Source: Siphonobacter sp. BAB-5405
GTDB taxonomy: Bacteria; Bacteroidota; Bacteroidia; Cytophagales; Spirosomataceae
Direction of reading: 5' to 3'
Length of the DNA: 64,000 nt
Assembly: GCF_002872335.1 (NCBI RefSeq)
Contig: NZ_NJAG01000019.1
Span: forward strand, 1 to 64,000
The notes under the pieces were generated by a model. The model was given only the letters and a program-made list of their open reading frames with translations, did not search any database and had not been told where the DNA came from. The position numbers and the translations under genes are program-made. Positions 28,052-35,499 of this stretch are shown piece after piece. How positions within the stretch are numbered: position 1 is the stretch's first letter; every line of letters begins with the position of its first letter.

Positions 28052-28389
28052 TTGATAGAGTCCTTTCTGCTGGAGTCCTTTGCCAGGGACGGTAGCTTTA
28101 CGACGATGAGTGTATCGACCTTTTCTATTTTGCGTACCTGTCTGGGTGCTTCCTTCATCACGGATACCAGGTTCTTAATCTCTCGATTCTTTACCTGTAC
28201 GGTGTCGGCGATCTTAGCCTGAGCTCGGTCCTCTATTTTCACGGAGTCCTGTTTGTACTGCTCGGTGATCTTGACAATCTTATAGTATTGCCCGAAGTAG
28301 GACGCTACGCCAATGGCGATAGTGACCGCCAACGTAAAACAGATCCTGACTTTATGATCCAGCCAGAATTCACTTAGCCATCGTTTCAT
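28048..28389 (-). CDS. Spanin-like (Rz-type) membrane-anchored coiled-coil protein
   Basis: 113 residues. One N-terminal membrane helix (about 15-33, ICFTLAVTIAIGVASYFG) is followed by a charged, helical periplasmic part (about 40-113) with coiled-coil character. This is the layout of inner-membrane spanins, which help fuse inner and outer membranes at the end of lysis. It overlaps the holin-like gene by 20 bases and the patatin gene by 4. No separate outer-membrane spanin was found inside it. Confidence 0.6.
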   Translation of the reverse strand: MKRWLSEFWLDHKVRICFTLAVTIAIGVASYFGQYYKIVKITEQYKQDSVKIEDRAQAKIADTVQVKNREIKNLVSVMKEAPRQVRKIEKVDTLIVVKLPSLAKDSSRKDSIK

Positions 28390-28798
28390 CTGATGTAGGG
28401 TTTTCGGTTGTAGAAGAATTTCCAGAACGCAGATCGGTTATTGCCTTGATGGGGTCGATCTCGATTTTAAGTCCGTACCGGAAAAGCCATTTAGCCAGGT
28501 TGAGGCCAAATACGCCCATGAGAAAGCCTACACAGGGCATGGCGATCTCCGGCAGCGTGACAAATTTGCCCAGCACGTATAGCACGACCGGCGAGGCAAT
28601 CGGCGTAAGAAAAAATGCAGTAACACCCCCAATGAAGAGGTTGAAGGCGGAGAGTACGAAGGATAATAACAGTTCAAACCAATACCTATTTCGGGCCAGA
28701 CCAATCCAGAAAGCAGCATTCCCGCCTGTCATACTCACGATACTGCCTGCGACGATGGCGATTAAAACCGGTAGGTCTACGCCAAATAATTGTTTCAT
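28370..28798 (-). CDS. Holin-like membrane protein
   Basis: 142 residues with three to four hydrophobic segments (about 8-32, 42-65, 68-85 and 88-110) and a charged, disordered C-terminal tail (about 115-142, rich in T, S, N and E). Size, topology and place between the DUF5675 gene and the spanin-like gene fit a class I holin. Such proteins form holes in the cytoplasmic membrane and time lysis. Family assignment rests on layout, not on a recognised signature. Confidence 0.65.
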   Translation of the reverse strand: MKQLFGVDLPVLIAIVAGSIVSMTGGNAAFWIGLARNRYWFELLLSFVLSAFNLFIGGVTAFFLTPIASPVVLYVLGKFVTLPEIAMPCVGFLMGVFGLNLAKWLFRYGLKIEIDPIKAITDLRSGNSSTTENPTSDETMAK

Positions 28799-28833
28799 TC
28801 TAATAAGCGGTTAGATGTGGGGCACAGCTTTGG

Positions 28834-29367
28834 CTAGGCCATCAGCTCGCTTTCATGCTCCTTGAAAAAAGTCGCCGATTCCAATACCTCTTGAAAAGCT
28901 ACTGATTCGTGCGGAGCTACCGTATACGCTGATTCAACCGTCAGCCAGATCTCTTCTTTCGCATCCCAGGCTTTCTGTAGTTTAGCCATGAGCTTATTGA
29001 AAGCGTCCCGGCTACCCGATATCCAATCCACGGCCTTGCCGTCCCAGGTACCTGTGAGCGGGCATCCTTCCGTATTTCCCGAGTGGTTCCCACTGTGAAT
29101 CCGAATACCCGCAAAACCCGGCACCTCTTTCACTTCCGGCAGAATGCGTTTGAACCGCTGGGAGTAGCTGAGCACGACTTTGTAGCGACCGGTTGGAATA
29201 GCTGTCTGACCGTGTACCTTCTTTTGTTTGATCTCCGATAAGGGCATGGTGCTGGTTAGCTCCCGGTCCTTGTCTTCCAGCGTGTAGCATTCAAAAACCC
29301 CGTCAACGGACAGCTGGGCGATTGATGCTTTGTCGTTTCCGACTTTGCGTCTTAGGAGTAGTTTCAT
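28834..29367 (-). CDS. DUF5675-family protein, possible cell-wall enzyme
   Basis: 177 residues. The central part reads like the DUF5675 family common next to phage holins: CYTLEDKDRELT (about 31-42), TAIPTGRYKVVLSYS (about 55-70) and FAGIRIHSGNHSGNTEGCP (about 84-103). The His-Ser-Gly-Asn and Gly-Cys pair resembles the active site of YkuD-type L,D-transpeptidases, so it may cut or rebuild peptidoglycan. No other lysozyme, amidase or endopeptidase is visible in the window, which makes it the best endolysin candidate. Confidence 0.7.
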   Translation of the reverse strand: MKLLLRRKVGNDKASIAQLSVDGVFECYTLEDKDRELTSTMPLSEIKQKKVHGQTAIPTGRYKVVLSYSQRFKRILPEVKEVPGFAGIRIHSGNHSGNTEGCPLTGTWDGKAVDWISGSRDAFNKLMAKLQKAWDAKEEIWLTVESAYTVAPHESVAFQEVLESATFFKEHESELMA

Positions 29368-29374
29368 AAGGATA

Positions 29375-29409
29375 GTAAACCGGGCAGCCCTTCAAAGGAG
29401 CCGCCCGGT
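29375..29409 (-). terminator. Hairpin between fibre gene and lysis cassette
   Basis: ACCGGGC pairs with GCCCGGT around a 17-base loop; on the minus strand TTTACTATCC follows. It may partly separate tail from lysis gene expression. Confidence 0.4.
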
Positions 29410-29422
29410 GGGTTAGGTGTGA

Positions 29423-32400
29423 TTAAGGACGGTAAATACCTTTCACGAATTCAACCCTCGACCAACGACCTTGTTGGGGTTGGCCAAAGACGTCCAAGTA
29501 AATTCGGTAGAGTATACCGTTATAATTCGGATTGGTCCTCAAGTCAATCTCATACGTCCGCATCTGGCCATCCGCAATGACGTCGAACTGGTAGGGAATG
29601 TCATCATGATCGTAGAGCAGTCCGTTATCCTTTCTTTTTAAGAAACTGATTCCCGCCTTTTGCTGATTACCTCCCACGGCCATGCGAACCTGTACGTGCG
29701 TATACTTCGAAGCATCGACCGCGATGTCGGGCGAAACCCGGTTCATCTGGTGTTGATCGCCGGGTGCGTACCAGCTTCCGTCAAACGGCGGTTCCGCCTG
29801 GTCGCGGTTGTTCATCGACCAATCCGAGGTGCCTGTCGAGAAGTTCCAGTCGATTACGTTTTTGAAGTCCCGTTTTGCATAAGCATAATTCCGCATGATC
29901 TGAGGATTACCCCCGATCATATAGGTGTATTCGTAGTCCAAAATCGTGCGTTTGGCAAGCGTAGCAGGCTCTTGCATCGTACCAATCGTTACATAAGGAC
30001 CCCCGTACTGGCCGTCCCATTTGCCTTGCTCTCTCCCGCCAGTCTGGTGATTAAAGGTGGGCGATTGGCTCCAGAGTCCCACATACCTGCCTGATTCAGG
30101 ATTGCGAAGGGTCGCCCACCGCTCAGGATTGTAAAACTTAAGCGTTCGTCCGTAATCGCCTTTGTCTGCATATACCCAATCGTAAGGTGGCTGGTCATGC
30201 TTGGGCCCAACCACATAGTAGTCGAACGGAAAATCATACAGGATTTTGCGGGCAACGATAGGGCCATCCGTCCAGGGCTTGTTGCCCATGTAGACGTTTG
30301 ATTCGTAGTACTTTCCGTTCGTGAACGCTCCACCGATATCTTGCCCTCTCGGCAAATTGACGTATTGAGGATCGTTATCCCGCTCGTTGTAGAGAATGTT
30401 TCTGAATTCTACGAAGTTGCCCACGATTCGAATCCACGTATCGACGTAGCAGGGAGCCGCAATATTACAGTACCCCCAGAGCTGCGGCCGCGTACGGAAA
30501 TAAATCATGTTCGAAGCCTGGTCGTACTTGTATTGCAGGACCTGAGAGCCTGCACACATATCGCCCGCTTGGATTGGATCGTACCCAATGCCGTCCCAAT
30601 TCGGATGTCCGGGGTCTTTTCCGTTTGGTTTATAACCTGTGGTGGGGTGTGAGTAATAGGCATACTGCCACTGCCGCCCGTAATCAGCGTCGTTTACCAG
30701 CTGCGTGTTCGGATCATCTGCGTGGTAGGCTTCGTAAATCGAAAAGCCGAGCTTTGGATTCAGACCGATTCGCAGATGCTCGTTCTGCATGTAGAGAATA
30801 TCGGTAGGAATATCCTGTCCTGTTTTAAGCCCAGTCGGCACTACCCCCCACTGGATGGGGCCTCCCGTTGGTGGATCGATTCCAGGTGAACCTGGTTCAA
30901 CCGGAGGGTTATCGCCCGTCAGATTGTACAGAACTTTGAATTTGTCCCATACCTTGTCGGCAATGGCTGCGTGGCCGGCGTTACCGGGGTGCTCTTTTAC
31001 AGACGTTGCGGCGTTCGGCCAGTCGCTATACGCTTTGTACTCTGACTTATCGAACCCGGCTAAATCCGCTAGCTCTATCGCACTCCGAGCGGAACGCTTC
31101 GTAGTAACAAGCTGACGTACGATATTGTCATAGTTCGTTTTCGTCCAGAACGAAGTACTGATAATAAAATCTACGTCCGGATTCGCTTCACGGGCAACGT
31201 CAATTAGCTGACTGTAACGGTCGTAGAGATTGTTAGCCGAAACTGCCGAATCGTCTACGTTGTCACCCATGCGAAGAATAACCAGATTGACTGGGTATAC
31301 CTGCTGTTGGAATCCGTTGTAATTGTAGCTATTCCAGTACGAGCGTTCGAAATCAAAGCCATTTCCAATCGTTAACGTACTGTTACTGTTGGACGCCTTC
31401 ATGCGAGCACGAACGATCGAAGCGAAATCTTTATCTGCCGCCGTTGCTGCCATGCCCCAGGCTTTACCATCCCCGATGTTCCAACCCTGATTCGGATCGT
31501 TCCCATGACTGGTTATAGAATTACCAATCAACAGGGCTTTGACCTGGGGACCTACGACCGATCCACCACTGGGCTGCGTAAACGTAATCCGGGCGTTTCG
31601 GGTCTGGCTTTGCAGCCCGTTAGCTCCGCTCTGAGCCAGATATAAATAATACTGCTGACCGGACACTAATGGTTTGACACCCTGCTTGCCCGAGTTAATC
31701 GTAACAATACCGCCCGTAGCCGTGGAAGGAATGTCATTATCGTTAGTGATAAAATCGCCATCCTGCGAGCCATCTACCCGGTAAATGGCCCAGTTGTAGT
31801 TGATGACGCCTGCCTTTGAAGGGTTAGCGACCGCTACCGTAAGGCTGGTCGTTGTGCTATTGGTAATGGAGAACTGAAGGGGCTGAGAGGCCGGATCGTT
31901 TTCGTATACCTTAGAATCCCGTACCTCGGCGATCGCGAAACTTTTGCCCGCCGCATCCTGCACGTAGATGGTGTAGAACTGACTAGCGTTAATGCCGTTT
32001 CCGTTTTGATCCGTCGAGAGTACGTTCGAGGTTGACCAGCCCGTATTGGCCTGATAGGTGTTTCCCGAGAAGGTCATTACGGCTTTATACCGTACCACCT
32101 GACTTCCAGAATTCTTCGCCGGGATCGCGTTTACCGTAAACGTTTTGCCTCCGCTACCGTTGGTGCCAGTTGTGATCGAGGCAATCCGGGGGTAATCCGC
32201 GTTCGCGTAATTGAAATTCGTCTGCGGAGCATCAACGTTGTAAGCCGACGAGCAGTTGGCATAGAACGTCCAGGCTGTTCCCTGATCCGCCGTGACCTGC
32301 GGATTAATCACAAAGTCCAGCTTGTCCCCTGCGATTACTGCAATGCTTCCCACCGTACGCCAGCTCGTTGCCGTGTAGGCATTCACCACTACTCCGTTTT

Positions 32401-34120
32401 TGCGGACGCTCAGCTTATCCGGGATAAGCCCCGAATCAAACATGTAGTTAACCGTTCCTGCCTTGGTGACCGTGTAGGACTTTGTCGTAACCTGATTACC
32501 ACCCGAGGCCGCATCCGTTACATTACAGATCGCATCTGACGTACCGCCGCTGGGCATCGTGATCGACTTGGGTTCCCCTGCAGGGCCGTAGGCTCCGTTT
32601 TTGAAAACCTGCGGGCGGTACGTATACGTTTTTCCGGGCGTCAGATTACCGTTCGTATAGCTGGTACCGCTGTTTCCTGCCGCAATGGCTACGTTGTAGG
32701 TAGCCCCGTTATCCTCACTCCGATAGAAATCCAGTCGCGTATAATTGGTATTGTTAGCCGAGTAATTAATGGTAGCCGACGTACCATCTGCTGACGCCGT
32801 GATACTGGTAATGACAGGTGCATAAACGGGATCAGCTACGTTAGTCAGCGAAACCGGGCCAAAGACCTGCTTAGCCGATGGGGGCTTGGTACCCTGACGG
32901 CCAATCCGGATTTTACGGGCGTTGTAATCGTTGATAGCTGTAAACGTGACGCTCTGCTGACCGGGAGCCGAAACAAACACGTACTGCGTAGATGTCCAGC
33001 TACCACTCGAAGCCGTTGCGTTGGGATCGGATGAAATTTCGACTACCACTTCCCCGCCTTCGTCTTGTGTAGTGAAATCCACCTTAATGGCATTACTGCC
33101 GTTCAAGGGGGTCAGGACTACGTTGATCACCGGTAGATAGGCATCCACGGTAATGGGCCGGGTGATTTCAATCTGTTTCGAGAAGGGCGTATAGGCTCCC
33201 GATTCAGTCAGTCGGCCACGAACTTTTACATAGAACTTATCCCCGCCGTACGTCTGGACATCCTGACTTCTCAAACCCGCGGCGAGTCCTCCCGCTTCCA
33301 GGTTGTAATGCAATGAGTCGCCGACACTCACGAAGACATCCCAGCTAATAACGTCCGTGCGGGCAATTGACCAGTTTACTTTCAGCTTGCTCGAAGACGC
33401 ATCAAACGTACCCGTCGCAGTCGGTGCTCCTTCCTGGGAAAGCGGGTCGAAACTGAAATTTTTGACCACCCCTTCCAGCATGAACCACTGGGTTAGGCTC
33501 TGCCCCGTTTCCCGTCCGTACACAAATAGTTTATCCTGCCAGATCGACGCGTATCCAATCTTTCCGGGACTCGTATGCGTATCCGGACGATCCACCCAGG
33601 TAATCCCCGAACCACCGCCTCCTGTCGTAATTCCAAAAGCATTTTGGAGGAATAAGCGATAGTCCTGAATACCCATCCGGACCGTCGTCGTACCCAGGTT
33701 CATTAGAAACTGACCATTGGATAGACTCAAACCTTCAGCTGTGACGAGCGAAGGCATATTATCCGCATTGAAAATCAAGCGATCTACTTTGATATTACCC
33801 AAGCTTCCCTGATCCGCTTGGATAATGCTGAGCTTATTCTCTGTCAGGCTAAGCCCCTTCCCTGGCAGGTATGTAACCCCACCTCCCCCGATCGGTATAT
33901 AAACCTTTCCAGTAGGCGTATCGTAATAAATCAGTTCTTTAGAAATCGGATACAATACCGAAGTAACACCTGGTGCGGCTGGTAAAGCCGTATTACCGGG
34001 AGTGACCCAAAACCCCTGCTTTCCGAAAAAAGGGAGTTTTGAATCATTGCTGGGCTTACTTTGACCTCTGGCCAATAAAGCCACGAACAAAGCCATAACG
34101 ATTATGACTATACGTTTCAT
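29423..34120 (-). CDS. Giant multidomain tail-fibre/receptor protein with FN3 modules and SGNH esterase domain
   Basis: 1565 residues. It starts with what looks like a Sec signal peptide (MKRIVIIVMALFVALLARGQ). After a fibre-like N-terminal part (about 25-200), several fibronectin-III-like modules run to about 855. An SGNH hydrolase domain follows (about 858-1065): block I IGNSIT near 863, RMGDN as the Asn-bearing block, and EHPGNAGH near 1047 as the block-V His. The last 450 or so residues form a separate Trp/Tyr-rich domain (HLRIGLNPKLGFSIYEAYH) and a beta-sandwich that may bind sugars. The likely role is deacetylation and binding of host surface glycans. A signal peptide is unexpected for a virion protein. 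Confidence 0.75.
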   Translation of the reverse strand: MKRIVIIVMALFVALLARGQSKPSNDSKLPFFGKQGFWVTPGNTALPAAPGVTSVLYPISKELIYYDTPTGKVYIPIGGGGVTYLPGKGLSLTENKLSIIQADQGSLGNIKVDRLIFNADNMPSLVTAEGLSLSNGQFLMNLGTTTVRMGIQDYRLFLQNAFGITTGGGGSGITWVDRPDTHTSPGKIGYASIWQDKLFVYGRETGQSLTQWFMLEGVVKNFSFDPLSQEGAPTATGTFDASSSKLKVNWSIARTDVISWDVFVSVGDSLHYNLEAGGLAAGLRSQDVQTYGGDKFYVKVRGRLTESGAYTPFSKQIEITRPITVDAYLPVINVVLTPLNGSNAIKVDFTTQDEGGEVVVEISSDPNATASSGSWTSTQYVFVSAPGQQSVTFTAINDYNARKIRIGRQGTKPPSAKQVFGPVSLTNVADPVYAPVITSITASADGTSATINYSANNTNYTRLDFYRSEDNGATYNVAIAAGNSGTSYTNGNLTPGKTYTYRPQVFKNGAYGPAGEPKSITMPSGGTSDAICNVTDAASGGNQVTTKSYTVTKAGTVNYMFDSGLIPDKLSVRKNGVVVNAYTATSWRTVGSIAVIAGDKLDFVINPQVTADQGTAWTFYANCSSAYNVDAPQTNFNYANADYPRIASITTGTNGSGGKTFTVNAIPAKNSGSQVVRYKAVMTFSGNTYQANTGWSTSNVLSTDQNGNGINASQFYTIYVQDAAGKSFAIAEVRDSKVYENDPASQPLQFSITNSTTTSLTVAVANPSKAGVINYNWAIYRVDGSQDGDFITNDNDIPSTATGGIVTINSGKQGVKPLVSGQQYYLYLAQSGANGLQSQTRNARITFTQPSGGSVVGPQVKALLIGNSITSHGNDPNQGWNIGDGKAWGMAATAADKDFASIVRARMKASNSNSTLTIGNGFDFERSYWNSYNYNGFQQQVYPVNLVILRMGDNVDDSAVSANNLYDRYSQLIDVAREANPDVDFIISTSFWTKTNYDNIVRQLVTTKRSARSAIELADLAGFDKSEYKAYSDWPNAATSVKEHPGNAGHAAIADKVWDKFKVLYNLTGDNPPVEPGSPGIDPPTGGPIQWGVVPTGLKTGQDIPTDILYMQNEHLRIGLNPKLGFSIYEAYHADDPNTQLVNDADYGRQWQYAYYSHPTTGYKPNGKDPGHPNWDGIGYDPIQAGDMCAGSQVLQYKYDQASNMIYFRTRPQLWGYCNIAAPCYVDTWIRIVGNFVEFRNILYNERDNDPQYVNLPRGQDIGGAFTNGKYYESNVYMGNKPWTDGPIVARKILYDFPFDYYVVGPKHDQPPYDWVYADKGDYGRTLKFYNPERWATLRNPESGRYVGLWSQSPTFNHQTGGREQGKWDGQYGGPYVTIGTMQEPATLAKRTILDYEYTYMIGGNPQIMRNYAYAKRDFKNVIDWNFSTGTSDWSMNNRDQAEPPFDGSWYAPGDQHQMNRVSPDIAVDASKYTHVQVRMAVGGNQQKAGISFLKRKDNGLLYDHDDIPYQFDVIADGQMRTYEIDLRTNPNYNGILYRIYLDVFGQPQQGRWSRVEFVKGIYRP

Positions 34121-34185
34121 AGAATACAGTTTTGACGTTTTGGAGTGAAAAAATGGTAATCGTACAGGTTGGGCTTGAGACTACT

Positions 34186-34458
34186 TTACTTGGAGGTTTC
34201 AGGGAATATTCGCCTGCGAACGTGACTGTCTAGTACCTGCGGATTGAGCGAGTAATACATCGTCGTCGTACCAGAGCGAGTATTAGACATTACGCGTAGC
34301 GTTTTCACTGGCTCGGTGTGCTCGACGCCTTCGAGGTCGGTGTAAACGGTCTGAATCATCAGGGTATCCACACCAACGCCGTATTTGGGAATTTGCGGCG
34401 TTTGAGCGGATACTTTACTGACGAAAATGAGCAGAAAAACGACTAGGAAGCGTTTCAT
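34186..34458 (-). CDS. Small secreted protein in the tail-fibre module
   Basis: 90 residues with a clear signal peptide (MKRFLVVFLLIFVSKVSAQ). The mature part is about 70 residues with DTLMIQTVYTDLEGVEHTEPVKTL and is not recognised. It sits between the fibre genes on the same strand. Like the giant fibre it carries a Sec signal, so the two may be exported together by the host cell. Confidence 0.6.
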   Translation of the reverse strand: MKRFLVVFLLIFVSKVSAQTPQIPKYGVGVDTLMIQTVYTDLEGVEHTEPVKTLRVMSNTRSGTTTMYYSLNPQVLDSHVRRRIFPETSK

Positions 34459-34506
34459 TGATTTTGTGTTTTGGAGTTGAGAAATGGGTAAAATATTTTA
34501 GGGCAA

Positions 34507-34590
34507 CTAGGAGCCCCGCAGGTATTCGATCTCTTCACCCGAAAACGGAATGAAGGGACCGCTGTACCCTTCCTGATTGTAGTTAATCAT
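34507..34590 (-). CDS. 27-residue microprotein with GEEIEYL motif
   Basis: A short frame from ATG 34588-34590 to TAG 34507-34509, only 10 bases after the stop of the gene upstream. Its sequence MINYNQEGYSGPFIPFSGEE continues IEYLRGS. The phrase F-x-P-F-(S/T)-G-E-E-I resembles the start of many Bacteroidota phage tail proteins, so this is either a real small tail component or the remnant of a longer fibre. The close spacing favours translation. Confidence 0.45.
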   Translation of the reverse strand: MINYNQEGYSGPFIPFSGEEIEYLRGS

Positions 34591-34600
34591 TGGAGATAAC

Positions 34601-35497
34601 TTAAGGAAGCGTGGAAGGGTCGGTAGGAATGGTATCGCCCGAGAACCGTCCGCCCGCCCCAAAATCTGCATTATGGATGGCTAGTTCTGCGGCATGAGCC
34701 TGTGCGTAGGTGCGGCCAGATACCGTGAGATCTTCAATATAGATTTCGTACAACACGGTAGATGATGACTTATTCACATCGATCGATTGGTAGGCACCAA
34801 CCGGGCCAACCGAGATGAAGCGATTCGTAATATCTGCCGGGTTAGCCTGTTTCGTTCCCGTCCATGCCTTCGTAGCCACGTTTCGGAATAAGTTGCCCAG
34901 AGCAGTAGCCGACTGAGAAGAGAAACTGCCGCCAAAACTATTCGCCGTAGAGGCGTTCGGCAGACTCCCGCCCTTTGCCATCCGGGCCAGGTAATTGCCC
35001 GATGCACCGGAATTGGATGCAATCACCAGACGGTTATCGTCTCCCGAGTTCAAATCGGGCTGTCTCGTCAACCGTTCAGATATCCGGAAATAATACTGGT
35101 GAGTATCGGAGTACTGGTGCAGGTAGGCCATGATGGCCGGAGGAATTAACATCGAAAAGCCTTTTCCCTGCCCCATGTTTACCTGACTGGTAATGACGTG
35201 CAGGCCTTTTTTGGGCGTGAACTCCAGCTTTCCTTCCGCAGCTCCGAACGGCACGTTGGCCACTAGCGAAAGACTGGTGCGATCCCCCGTCCCAATCATT
35301 GCTTTGGCTGCTCGCCAGGCCAGATTGTAAACCAACGTCCCAGTAATCGGCGGATTTGAACCTTCATAGCCCAGCGAATTAGCGAAGTTTACCAGGAGCA
35401 GCGAGCCTTTGTTGATCCGCGAATCTTCAGGATAAAAAAAAGGAAGACTCGGATCAGTAACCACGCCACCGAGTTTTAGATATTGACCAAGTGCCAT
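34601..35497 (-). CDS. Tail-associated protein, possible lectin-like receptor-binding domain
   Basis: 298 residues, not firmly recognised. Long runs of strand-forming sequence (KLEFTPKKGLHVITSQVN, HQYYFRISERLTRQ, TVLYEIYIEDLTVSGRTY) look like a concanavalin-like beta-sandwich, as often seen in phage receptor-binding proteins. It follows the SGNH-bearing fibre gene by two bases. The end has SGDTIPTDPSTLP without a trimerisation motif. Confidence 0.6.
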   Translation of the reverse strand: MALGQYLKLGGVVTDPSLPFFYPEDSRINKGSLLLVNFANSLGYEGSNPPITGTLVYNLAWRAAKAMIGTGDRTSLSLVANVPFGAAEGKLEFTPKKGLHVITSQVNMGQGKGFSMLIPPAIMAYLHQYSDTHQYYFRISERLTRQPDLNSGDDNRLVIASNSGASGNYLARMAKGGSLPNASTANSFGGSFSSQSATALGNLFRNVATKAWTGTKQANPADITNRFISVGPVGAYQSIDVNKSSSTVLYEIYIEDLTVSGRTYAQAHAAELAIHNADFGAGGRFSGDTIPTDPSTLP

Positions 35498-35499
35498 TT

